64,000 nt of DNA, from NCBI GenBank assembly GCA_032358165.1, contig JAALGY010000059.1, positions 248,001 to 312,000 of the forward strand. The letters run 5' to 3'. A model generated the notes under the pieces. That model was given only the letters and a program-made list of their open reading frames with translations, did no database searches and had not been told where the DNA came from. This document shows, one piece after another, positions 47,793-59,700 of the stretch (its first letter is position 1; the number at the start of each line of letters is the position of its first letter). The position numbers and the translations under genes were made by a program. Origin of the DNA: Diplosphaera chodatii (Eukaryota; Chlorophyta; Trebouxiophyceae; Prasiolales; Stichococcaceae).

Positions 47793-50700
47793 TCAGTACA
47801 GATCCGCAAACACGCTGTAAGTGTTCGCACCCTGCAGAGATACACGCCACGCCAGAGTCACACAACACCACGGCAGAATCGCTTGCATATAAAGTGGCAG
47901 TTTCAATCGGGTGCTCGGAGCGGGTGAGTGGCCGATGGGCATCAGTTACACGAGGGGGCAGCTGCAAACAGAGTGAAGAGACATGTGGATCAGAAAACGG
48001 CATGGGCCCCACCTCGATGATGAGCTTGAAGGAGCCGACGGCGCCCACGACGCCGACCAGGGTGTAGATGACGGTGATGGTGATGTTGAGCACCCACACC
48101 CAGGCGCGCGGCCGCTTGGCCGTCAGGTACAGCAGCGCCGGCAGGATGAAGTCCTGCGGAGCCGCAACAGCAGCTGGCGTTCAGCCGCACATCAGGAACT
48201 CGCCTGGGTAGGCTGTCTGTGGCCATGCATGCACGTCAGCACAGGACAACGTGCCACAGGGCAGCGCACCAGGGGCGTGAAGCCGATGGCACCAACCAGG
48301 GCAGCAAAGCTGCAGCGGGGACGGGCAGACGACCGGTCAGGAGCCCAGCGCAGTTGTAACTGGCATGAGCATGTGCAGTGGCTCTGTAGGAAACACGCAT
48401 AATTGGTGTTCCAGCAGGTTCGCACCTGCCAAAGAACGGAATCATTGCAGCAATCAGGGTGACCAAGCAGATGTACACCTGCAAGACACAGCACTCGAAG
48501 ATGAAGAGGATACTCTGAGGGACCCAGGACACAGCTGCTTGTGTGACGGATGCTGGCCACTGGCAGCAGCCTTCTACTGGCAAATGCTGCTGCGTTTGAG
48601 CTTGGATCACGAAGCCTCAAGTATACCGAGCGCGCAAGTGCTATCACCGCAGACGCAGCCGACCCACTGCGACTCACTGTTGTGATCAGGAGCCGACTGA
48701 GTACGTTCCGCACTGCCATTGGCGGCTTTGACTGGTCCATGAGCCGAACCTCCACGAATCTGCGCTTCAACATCCTTGCTGTCAGGGCGCATTGCCGGGT
48801 AGCATAGCCGGGTGACATCATGCATGGCAGAGTCATGCTGCAGGACGATCATTGTGATCGAGTCAGTGGTCCGGTGTATGCGGGGACTCACTCGTAGGTG
48901 GGTCTGCAGTAGATCTGGTAGCAGCCCACGACCTGCGTGCACATGCGTCGTTCTACATCACTGCATGCAGACGCTCAGCGCAGATGGCTCAGCTTTGCGA
49001 TGCATGTGCGCGGCTACCACTTGTGCAACTCTGCCGTCACCAGCTTGTATGCGAGCATCTACCTGAATGATCAAAAACGCATTGGCAATGGTGGATCCCC
49101 AGGTGGGGGTCGTGAAAGACGCCACAATGAATGGTTGCACCAAGTTTCCGAAGGCCCTGCAGAGCATGTGCAGTCGTCCTGAGGTTGCTGTTGCCAAGGC
49201 TGACACCCGCTAGCAGGGATTGCGCCGCAGTGTGACAAAGCGGCATCGTCTGCCATACAAGCTCACCAGTAACCGACGATGGCCAGCAGGACGTCTGCAG
49301 TTGCAAGGACTCCATAAGTCAGATTCCACTGACAGCGGAACAACAGTACAACTTTTCCAGGCTGACATCTCCACTGGGACCATGAGATGGGCCTGTTACA
49401 CATCACTCACAGGTGCAGCTGATGATGGAGAAGCAGAACGAGATGCCCTTGTACATGTTCTTGTTGACCGGCTCCGGGACTGTGGCTTGGATCTGCGCAG
49501 CATACTTCCAGGGGTTCATCCCCCAACCTTGGCCAAACCCCGACCATAAAGCTGTACTTTTTGCTGGGCGCTCAACATGAACTGCATGCAAAGCACAACT
49601 GGTCTGGCCGGAAGCAGCCTCTGCACACCTCGGGCAGCAGTGTGTCACCTGCAACAACGGCGGCACACCATCAGTGCCATGCTGCTGTGGCCAGTGCGCC
49701 TCAACACACAGGCATCGCTGACAGGTGCCCATCGTACGGCAAGCTGTCCTGCCAGGCGACCTCCTCACACCAGTGCAATGACATACAGAGACAGCGCGCA
49801 CCGAATGTGAAGGCGATAATACCCAGCGCCGCCATAGAATTGAATATCTTTGCAGCCTCTGTCCCGGCCAGAGAGTAGTCCACTGTGGAGCGGTCTGCCT
49901 CAGTGCCTGGAGGCAGGCAGCGTCAAGCTTGTTGCATGTGCTTCAGTGACAGCAGCGGTTGCAGCGAAGGTCAGCAGCACTCCTTCTGCTGTGTTGGCAA
50001 TCAGGGCCCTGATGATCACCAGCGGCGCACCGTTCTTGAGGCTCATGGCCACGCACGTCACGGTGAAGCCGATCGTGCACACGGTACACAGCAGGTTCAG
50101 GCCCCGCAGGCTGTGGATGGTTGGCAGCTGCGACAGGAGCAGCTGCAGAGCAAGAGCATGAGCGCAGCTCAGACAGCGTTGGGCTACGCGCATTGCTGCA
50201 GCTGTCCGCTGGCTGTGTCCAGATATGAGGGGCGGCACGGCTCAGGGCGCGGCATACAGGCTGCAGGGTGGGATCCACCTGCACAGCGCCGAAGATGATG
50301 ATGAAGTGCTGCAGCGTCATGCTGCCGTTCGGGTCGTACAGCTTGTATATCGACTGCAGGGAAGAAAGGGGGTATAGGTCAGGCGTCAGCCACCACAGCA
50401 AAATAAGCGTGACGCATGGCTGACAACCGGCGGACGCGTCCTGAGCGCAGCAGAACGGTCCCAGATGGCCTCGCTTGAACATGAGGCTGCGAGACGGCAC
50501 TGCACCTACCTTGGCGCTGATCGACGCTGCAATTTGCACTGTGATGTTGTTACCGATGGACGCAACCTGCAACTCAGCATGAAGCAGCACGCATCAGCTG
50601 TGAGGTTGCTTCCAAGAGAGACCTGTGACTCTAGTAGGTTCCAATATCAATCTCGTTGTAGCCGAGATAACACCACGTCGCGTGGCTTGCCTGCTGGAAC

Positions 50701-51070
50701 AGGATGGTGGCATAGAAGCCGAATGGGCCCCAGATGCTGTACGACAGGTCACGGTACCTGTGCGGGCATCCACAGGTTGGTGCACCAGGCCACATACCGC
50801 TGTGTCGTCACAGGAAGCCGTCTACAGGCAGGTGCGCTTGTGGATAACCCAAATCACTCACTACACGCTGTGCCACTTGCTGCACAGCTGCAGCGATGCT
50901 GGTGACAGACTTGCGCTCACCTGAGGTACTTGTTGCCGTCCCAGCCGTTCAGCGAGGCCAGCAGCAGAGAGCAGTACCATGTCACCGCAATGCCCATCCT
51001 GCAGTTGCATGATCGAGAATCATTTCAGGGAGCTGTCACAGCAGCAGCGCAGCAGATGTGGCCATGCATT

Positions 51071-51102
<32 letters not shown>

Positions 51103-51705
51103 GCGGCGGCGGCGGCAGCAGGGTGTCAAATGGCTACTCACAGCAGCCAGATGATGCCGCCCGCCCATGTCAGGCTCGCGAATGCAAAGGCGAGCGGAGC
51201 GTATGCTGCTGGCGTGGCAATGGTCGTGGTCAGATGATAGCCTGCTTGCAACCACGAGCCTGCATGGCACAGAGGCCAAGCCCATCATGCTGTCTGTTGT
51301 CCACTTGCCGTGGTCTCCGCCACATTAAGTAGATGTTCACCACTGCTAGCGCAGCAACAGTGATCCAGCATAGCGGTGCAGGATGCTGCACTGAGTGAGC
51401 GGCACCAGCGGCCACGCTGCAGCAATGCATCGCCATCAAAGGCGGTCACCTGCGCCGACGTCTGTGCGGAAGGACGGCAGGTGCTCCTTGTCAGAGTACT
51501 TGGAGCTGTAGGAGGCGTCTGCTACGCTGCCGTCGGTGTTGTAGCGCTTGGCGCCAGTCATCCAGCCGCCGCGCACGCTGTCATCAGCCCATTCCCGGTT
51601 GTCCTGCTCCGCCGGCACCTTCTCGGCGGCCGAGATGCTGGGGCCATACTTGCCGCCCGCTGCTGAGTCCTCCTGGAAGCCGTTTGCGGCTGTGGCGGTG
51701 GGCAT
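47793..51705 (-). CDS. GAT1: GAT1-type GABA/amino-acid transporter (AAAP family)
   Basis: Eighteen minus-strand exons, from 51705-51450 and 51241-51142 to 48153-48013 and 47831-47793, total 1,485 nt (494 aa). Plant GAT1 is a plasma-membrane proton symporter for GABA and related amino acids. Family blocks appear in order: GYHLTTTIATPAAYAPLAFA, GNKYLRYRDL, IYKLYDPNGSMTLQHFIIIF, LSQLPTIHSLRGLN, DYSLAGTEAAKIFN, GGDTLLPEIQATVPEPV, AIVGYWAFGN, VRNVLSRLL, LIAAMIPFFGSFAALVGAIG and the C-terminus NTYSVFADLY. The N-terminal 85 residues are hydrophilic. The start at 51705 is preceded by GCCACC, a perfect Kozak context; another in-frame ATG lies at 51747. The intron between 50757-50691 and 50566-50510 has a CAG|GCAAGC donor. 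The closest family match is GAT1, but transport of another amine or amino acid is possible. It is divergent from agmatine deiminase and convergent with the bZIP gene. Confidence 0.92.
51071..51115. repeat. CAG/CGG trinucleotide microsatellite in an intron
   Basis: Ten CAG units are followed directly by about five CGG units. It lies in the intron between the exons 51241-51142 and 50998-50921 of the GAT1-type gene, so it does not alter the protein. It is likely length-polymorphic. Confidence 0.95.
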
Positions 51706-52531
51706 GGTGGCGAGGCAGGTAGCTGGCAGCGCCGCAGCTGGCAGCACGGGTCAGCGGGAGACGATCGCCGGCGCAGGCTGCGTAGCAACGATGCCACACA
51801 GGTCAACGCCAGCTGTGGAGGATCCCGCACTGCCGGCTGTTGTACCAACCCCCAGGTTCTGAGCGGACAGTGGCAAGCGAAACATGCGGATTTCACGCGT
51901 TCGGGTCGTACTGCGGGTGCACTCCCCGGCCTATGGCTGGCGCTTGATCGATGATCACAGCAGTAGGTGCTACCGCACCGAGTACGCCGGTGCCTGGCCG
52001 CCCAGGGCCGGAGGAAGGCAGGTCATCGCGAAATGCATGGTACCGTATGTATATAGTCGGACGGGGCGCTGTAACGCTAGCCCCTCCGATAGAGCACTCT
52101 GTCGGACGCCATTGTTGCATGCACCGCGCTACACAGGCGACTGGACACTCTATGAGCTGTTGCACCCGTCGCAAGACACCCACCTCACAGTTTGCCAAAG
52201 CCCCACTGCGATGCCGTGCCGTCAAGCGCCGCACTTCTCCCAATGCAGCAGGACGTAACGACGGGTTGAAAGGCGTCCGATCTATGTGATACTGTCCCCA
52301 CCGGGCTGCGGCGTCGTCCCGTGTGGCATGTGCACCAATGCACGTGATGTGACGTGGCAGTGGACATCATGAAATTTACGTATTCGGCCGCTGTTAGCAA
52401 AGCCTCGCGGCCGACAGCATGCTGAGCATTGGCTGAACCACAGCCAGACCTGCCCACGCCGCAGACCCCACTCTTCCGTTCTCACTCTCCATTGCGCCCT
52501 GATCGTCAGCGTCCATCGATAGTTTGCAAAC
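51706..52531. promoter_or_regulatory. Shared upstream region of GAT1-type transporter and agmatine deiminase
   Basis: These 826 bp separate two divergently transcribed start codons (51705 minus, 52532 plus) and contain no supportable gene. A TATA-like TATGTATATAG lies at 52046-52056. Being about 480 bp from the agmatine deiminase ATG and 340 bp from the transporter ATG, its assignment is uncertain. Co-regulation is inference from the arrangement. Confidence 0.4.
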
Positions 52532-55500
52532 ATGGCGGGCATGCAAGCGATGCAGAAGGACTGCCAGACGCTCGGTGAGGCTGGACGCATGTGCTGCCTT
52601 TTGTGTGCTGAGCGCATGCTTGAGCGACAGCCCTAATTGTTCGGGTTGCCCCTGCCCCATGCATGTGCCGTGGACTGCAGAGCCTGCTGCCAGTAAGGTG
52701 CAACCTGCTCTGTCACCACCGATGCAGGTAGCAAGATGCTGGTCAACCCGGCTCTGACGAAGACCCTCCGGCCAGGTGAGGGCAGCACATCACCAGCTGT
52801 GTTGAGACGTGTGGTGACCCAGGTGCATGCAGCTGGTGACCCGCAAGGCTGCGCCAACCCAATTGAATGCTCCGCAACTGATGTCTTGCGCGTGCGCATG
52901 CCGCAGCTGCGCGCCGGGCGGGCGTCCGCACCATGGCCATCGCGGCGCCGCCCAAGCCTGCCAGCACCGAGCAGGCGACGCCCCTGCAGCTGGGCTACAC
53001 CATGCCGGGTACGCTGACCACCGCTCACAGCACCTCTCACGCGCCTCCTCTGACTCTGAGTCATGTTGTGGCGATGTGATGGTGGTGCGCAGAGCATTCA
53101 TCTGTTCTGGTGAGCATGTGCACAGCAATGCCAATTTTTTTTGGCGTGCGCACCCGCAGGCGAGTTCGAGAAGCACGCGGGCTGCTGGATGGGGTGGCCC
53201 GACTCGGGCTACCTGTGGCGCGACAACGCGGAGCCCGCCCAGGAGCAGTACGCCAACATCGCCAAGGCCATCTCCGAGTTCGAGCCCCTGACCATGTTCG
53301 CCAACGCCGGCGCGGTGCGCAACTCCCAACTGCTGTCCCTGTAGGCCCACTTTTGGCACCCCGGCAGCCCGCCTACAGCCCAGCACCCAGGCCCTGCAAG
53401 TTAGGCGCTGCAGCTGCCGTGTCGTCGTCCAGATGCCTGTGAGGTGTATCTGCTGTGGAGCCAGAACCCTTTCAAAGGGTTCACAGCTCAGGGTAGAACG
53501 AAGTCAATCAGAGTGTCATCACCTACCTGCTGCAGGCTGCGGACAAGGCGCGCGAGTACTTCAAGGACTCGCCCAACGTGACGGTGGTGGACGACATCCC
53601 CATTGACGACGGCTGGACGCGCGACTGGGGGCCCTCGGTGCGTGTTCCTCCTTGCATCTCGCTCGTGTAAGCCAGCCGCGTCACATCTTCGGCATACACC
53701 GAGCTTGCCATTGAGGTAGCGTGCACCCGGCTGTTGCAGTATGCAGCAGCACGTTGACCACTCAGTGTGCATGTGGCTGACGGCGTTGCGGGCTTCTGGG
53801 CTGCAGTGCATCGCCAAGACGGAGGGCGGCAAGCGCGTGGTGGCCGGCGTGCACTGGGACTACGACTGCTATGGTGCGCTCTCGGTTCCCTGTGTCACCT
53901 CTGTTCTGCATGTCATCGGCATGGCCCGCGCGCCTGCTGCATGCTGCATGCTCGTGTCATGCGTGATGCCGTGTGCCGCCTCTGTCACCTCCCCGCCAGC
54001 TGCTGAGGCGCCGCCTCTGCGTGTGCAGGCGGCACACAGAAGAAGCTGCTGGGCGAGCCGACCATGATGCCCAACTGGGACCGCGACGCTGAGGTGCGCC
54101 CTGATGGCAGCTTCAGTGCGCCTGGAGTCTTGACCGCTGCAGCTGCCGCTGAGCGCAGCACCTGCACAAAGTCGCAGGAGTGTCATCGTTGCCGAAGTGT
54201 ACCTGATCAGCCGTGACCTGTTTCATTCGCTTTGGCGAGCAGGCGGGCCGGGCGCTGCTGCGGCGATCGGACCTGGAGATCTTCGAGTGCCCGCTGCACC
54301 TGGAGGGCGGCTCCATCCACACCGACGGCGAGGGGTGCGGACCTCAAGTCATCCCGAGCTCCGATATCGGAGCAGCTTGGACTTGGCGTGCCTGTCGTTT
54401 CTGACCGCCGTGACAGCCGGTGTGAGCACAGTCACTCAACTCCTCAGTCGAGGCAGGGCTCACAGCACGTGCTGACTGGTGGCCTCCCGCCCCGCAGCAC
54501 GCTGATCGTGACGGAGCAGTGCCTGCTGTCGCCGACGCGCAACCCCAACCTGGACCGCGCCGGCATCGAGCACTACCTGAAGGTGCGGCCGCACGTCTGC
54601 TCCACGATGTGTGCAGATCATCGCGTGTGCAAGTGATCCTGGCTGTTTGATGCTGGAGGCTGTGAGGTACTGCAGCAGATGTTGGATGCTGGAGGCTGTA
54701 CGGTGCTGCAAGGCGTGTGGGCCCGTGACACAAGCAGCGACGGTTTTTGACGCCTTGACACTGGACATGGCGTGTGCACAGGAGTACCTGGGCCTGAAGA
54801 AGGTCATCTGGTTCTGGCGCGGCATCTGCGGCGACGATGCGGTGGTGAACGGCCATGTGGACAATTTCTGCTGCTTCGCGGAGCCCGGCAAGGTCATGCT
54901 GGCCTGGACCGACGACGAGATGGACCCGCAGGTGCGCCTGAGCACTGGCATATCATGATCAACCCCTTGGACTTGCCAGGGTTTCGTTGCGGCGCCTGGC
55001 GTCGCATGTTTTCCAGGGCCGCCATCTCCAGAAGTGCCGATGCGTGGTGCAGCTGCGGGCCTGACAGCCGCTCAAGAGATTGCGTGTCCCCATGTTGCTG
55101 AGTTGGAGGCTTGACGCCCCGCAGATGAGCTCACAGCTGCAGCGACTTGGTGCCGTGTCACTGAGCATCCGGGTGCCTGTCTGTGCAGTGGGAGGTGTCG
55201 AACCGCGCACTGGACGTGCTGAAGAACACGACAGACGCCAAGGGGCGGAAGATCGAGGTGTGCAAGATCCGGCTGCCGCCGCCGCAGTTCCGCAACTACA
55301 AGGGAGGCAGAGGGCCTGGCGGTGAGTTCGGCACCTGCACACCATAACTATCACCTGACACCTCGAAAGCGGCATCAGTAGTGTGTGTAGCATATCTGTA
55401 CATCTGACACCACAGCGCGGTTGCACATGGCCATCGTCTGTGCTGTTGTGCTCTCACATCTGTTCTCACAAACTGTTGCTTGTCACTCGCAGCCTGACCA

Positions 55501-56239
55501 CATTGAGAAGGGTTACGTGCCCCGCATCGCCGGCGAGCGGCTACCAGCCACCTACATCAACCACTACACCGCCAACGGTGCGTTGTCTGCATCACATGCA
55601 CTACAACTGCACGGCCGTGGGAGATGTACAACACGCATGCTGCTGTATGCACGGCATTGCTGCTGCCTGCAGGATACAGGGGATGCATGGACATCGGCTA
55701 ACCGTCTGATAGTGAGCAATGTGCTGATTTGCAGGCGGTGCAGTGGTGCCCCAGTTTGGGTATGCAGCGACGGCAGCGGACGAGCGCGCTCTCGAGGACA
55801 TCTACCAGGTATCAGGGTTTAGGCTTTGTGCATTTTGCCCGAAACAGCGGCAACTGTTGATGTAGAGCACTGCGCTCACAGCACTGCTTGGTGACAGACG
55901 AGCAGCAGGACGTCAGACGCCCTTCTCTGCATGCTGAACGTATATGCATAACCGGCTTGTCAGTGGCGTCTTGACATTGGTGCAGGCGTACAACGGCGAG
56001 CGCCGTGTGGTGGGCGTCAAGTCGCGGGAGGTGGTGCTGAACGCAGGTGGGTCAGGGCAATGGACACACTTTGATGCGGGCTTGTTGGCATCCGTCGCCA
56101 TCCTGTCCGCTATGCCTTGGATTTGACAAGTGTGGTATACCTCACCATGTCCATGAAGTGTGTGACTTGATCAGTTTGTGTTGCTGCTGCTGCAGGTAAC
56201 ATCCACTGCATCACACAGCAGCAGCCCGCCTCGTGGTGA
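52532..56239 (+). CDS. AIH: Agmatine deiminase with a probable N-terminal transit peptide
   Basis: Hydrolyses agmatine to N-carbamoylputrescine and ammonia, a step from arginine to putrescine. Exons: 52532-52574, 52728-52775, 52907-53008, 53160-53314, 53536-53637, 53807-53873, 54029-54093, 54243-54334, 54498-54582, 54782-54931, 55189-55321, 55493-55577, 55735-55808, 55986-56046 and 56196-56239. Peptidylarginine-deiminase-fold blocks are present: GYTMPGEFEKHAGCWMGWP, WTRDWGPS (catalytic Asp region), LEGGSIHTDGEG (His), GDDAVVNGHVDNFCCF, and GGNIHCITQQQP with the nucleophilic Cys. The first three exons add about 45 residues before the conserved domain, including LVNPALTKTLRPAARRAGVR, basic, Ala/Ser/Thr-bearing and without acidic residues. 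This suggests import into the plastid or mitochondrion, unusual for this enzyme. The join 55321/55493 is one base out of phase, so a small exon or unusual splice is missing there. A TGTAA motif lies about 135 nt after the stop. Confidence 0.92.
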
Positions 56240-56716
56240 AGCAGGGTGCTCCTGGGGTGTGCAGACTGAGCAAAGAGCGGCGTCAGCCAAGGTGTAGGCG
56301 ATAGAGTTGGACCATTCGCAAATTGCGATAGTGTTAGCATAGTAGTTTGTTGAAGAAGCCACCTGCTATTGATTTGTAAGAACCGGAGAAGCTGTAAGCA
56401 CAGCAACATTCACACATTGTGTGGCGCATCGGAACACAGAAAGGCCATCGCCCACTCAGAGCAAACCATACGACACATCATACGAATGTCTGCTTTGGAT
56501 GTCCTGGGACCTCGACCAATTTTTAGCCGCAAGTTGTGATGGCGGCATCCTGTACGGCTCAGCAGCCGCACAACCATGACACCGCTGCAGGCTTAGAATA
56601 ACCAGCCTGTGTGCCAGGGGTCGTCAGGCCCGGACGAAGCTGGCGCGCTGTGCCATGTCCGACCACGGCTGCAACACGCACACTACCCTGTAGCGAATCC
56701 TCCCCGCAGGAAGTCG

Positions 56717-59700
56717 TCAGCCCCTGGCGGCCCGCAGCCGCGCCTCCCGCCGCGCCTCCATCGACCGCATCGCGGACCAGCGGCGTGCCGTGAGGCCCGC
56801 CTCCCCGTGGCTCACCGCCAGCAGCCGCGCCAGCTGCATACACACAGGCTTTACCTGCTGCCGCCTGTTACCAGATCCAAGGTTGCAGAGCAGCTAGAGA
56901 GGAGTATCTACAGCACAGTTCCAGATTGCTTATCTTCGTTGCGCTGATAGTAGTCACAAGGCTGCAGTGCGGCACCAGCAGCAGGAAGTGCTGTCACGTG
57001 CTTCTGGGTGGCTGACCGACGTGAAGCGGATCATCTTGGCACCACGCCAAACAATGTGTCACAAATGCTTCTGCACACCGCGGGACGCTGTCAGATCCGT
57101 GAAACATACACTTTGCACCGTGATCCAGGTGTGGAAGGTCTTGACGTCGGCGGCGCGGTGTGCGGCCATGTGCTGCGCGAGCTTCGCCTCCACAAGGGCC
57201 GCAGCCTGCAGGACAGGCACCAACGTTGGATGTAATACTGAACAGCAGCCAGGCTGACGGGTGAAAGGGGTTGCTGCTCCGTCCTGGGTTCTGGCGCCCC
57301 TGACACAGATGTGTACGGTATTGGGAGCCGACCACATCTGTGGTCGCGTCGGTCCTGCCCGGCGCCTGCCGGTCAGCAGGCTGCGCAACACACCCAGCTG
57401 GCAGGCCTGGCAGCCGGCAACAGTGTTGACAGTGATGCCACACCGACGTTGTAATCGCTCACAAAGCCTGTTTGGGCCTTGCCGAGCAGATGTGCGGCCA
57501 ATGAACCAGAACACTGCACCGAGTTTAGATCTCACCTGCTCATCGATGTCGAAGTCTGCCGCCTGCGCCGCTGCGATGTAGGCGCGCACCGAACGCAGGT
57601 CCGCGGCCTCGACCGCTGCCCGCACTGCTGCAGGGCCAGCTGCACAGGCAATACACAGGGCGTCACGGCAGTTGGTGCCCTCGTCACTCCGGGAGCGTTT
57701 GTTCAAGAGCAACAGCACATGCGTGAAAGATGCAGTCGTTCGTGGTGACACTCTGCTCACCCGGCTGACACCACCTCTGACTTTCGCAGATATGCCTTAT
57801 GAGATTGGGTATAAAGGAATTTGTTCCCCACCAAATGGGGCTGCGGGCGCCAGCGGCACGGCGACGTCAACGGAGCCCTTGAACATGGAGCGGCCGGCCG
57901 ACAGCAGCGTCGTCGCGGCGTCCGCGGGCTGCGGCAGCTGGTAGTACTCGAAGTCGTAGTCCACCTGCTTGTCGTCGATGAGCCGCTGGATGGCCTGCAG
58001 CGCAAAGCTCAAGAAGTTCACTTTGAACGTTGGGAATTACTCGAACAGCTCGACATTGTTGTTGATTATTTACCTGGCCGCTTGGTGGGCCCGTGATGGG
58101 TTTGCGCTTGGTCACTTAGCTGGGCGTGCATGTCAAGGACACTGATCTGCACGTGCAAACCCTAAGCCTCCAACCCTAGGCCCTGCATCACCTGCAGGTT
58201 GGCGACGCCGGTGGGCGCTAGGGTCCCGGCCGCCATGGTGGTCTCGTCCACCAGGAGCTGCGTGCGCGGCGGCAGCTGCAGTTGGGCGCTGACGAGGCGG
58301 TTGGTGCGGTAGTCCCGCCTCGGCCGCATGCTGCTTGCGTTCAGCTGCAGCACACACCAGCCATGAATGAGGCGCGAGGCACTGCTCGACGGCTGAGCAG
58401 CTGCCCGCGTCGCGAGCAGTCATCATGGTGAGGCATGCGCGCATGTGGTGCTGTAGCTGGCACCACTTTGGCTGAGCACGCTGCTGCTGCTGCTGCTGCT
58501 GCGTAAACCCTAAATAGATCCACCCCACATGCCAGCGCACCAGGGGCACCGACAGCGGCATGGCCGTCACGCGCGCCGCCAGCGCGGACACGGCCGCCTC
58601 CACAGCTTCACCGAACGCGCTGAGCGGCGGCGCGGGGCCGGCAGCTGCGTCTGTGTCGGCTGCTCCCGCTGGGGTGGCTGCTGTTGCGGGAGCGGCACAG
58701 GAAGCGGGAAGCGCCTCGGGGCAGCCCGTGATGTTGAGCGACACAACGCCCAGCGCCTCCTCCTTGCGTGTGTGCACCCTGCAGCACATCCGGAACCAGC
58801 GCCTCCCCTTGCTTGGCAATATTTTCGACAGCAAGATGCGTGTCGGGAGCTCCAGCTGTCCAGGGTTAGAAGCATGTGTCAGCTGTGCGCATGTTGCAGG
58901 GGAGCAGGGAGAGCCCCAGCTGTGCACCCGGGTGCCTCTTGCGCTGCAAGATGGCCAAACCGTGCTGCGACTGTGCATTGGGTCGGCGTTTCAGCGTGGG
59001 CGTGGTGTCACCTGGACAGCAGCTGCAGCAGCAGGTACTCGGCCGCGAGGGTGTCGCCGCCCAGCGGCGCCGCCAGCAGCTGCACGGCAGCCGCCCGCAG
59101 CGCCGGCACCTGCAGCACAGCCGCACACCAATGCAGCCGTGGAGGTAAAACGAAGCGTCAGCCGCATGACACTGTGCTTTGTAGCAGCTCTGCCTCCAAC
59201 CTCCACACAATACCAACCGTAACAGGCCCGCATACAGGTACAGCCGCAGTAAGCGCAGCAGCTTCGCAGATGTACCTGATCTGGCTGCAGGGCGTGTGCC
59301 GCTGCAGATGCTGCGCCAGGCAGCGTAGACGCCTGCCTCCGCGCCAGGATGGCGTGCACTCGTGGCACCTGTGCTCCAGCAGCCCTGAGTTCATGGTTCT
59401 GCTGTGGACTGTACGATTTATCAACTGACAAAACGTTTCCCCACCACACGGTAGCAGCACCTTTCCATGGGCAGATACTGCCGCCATGAGGTCGGCGAAC
59501 ACTGCACACTGGTGGCTGCCTGTCAAAAGCATTGCAGACCTGGCTGGTGGGCGGCCGCGCCGCCGCCTCGTCGGCAAACAGCTCCGACATGTGGCCGTCT
59601 TCAGCGCCGCACCCCGGCTCTGTGCCCAGCTCCGGCGCACGCGACAGCACGCCCACAAACTCCACCACCTCGTTGAGCTTGAGCGACTCCGCCCCCTCGT

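Noticed and set aside
51321..51354. Candidate extra exon of the GAT1-type gene with a GC donor
   Set aside because: Direct joining of 51450 to 51241 is in phase and gives VGAGYHLTTTIA, which matches the family; the extra exon is not needed.
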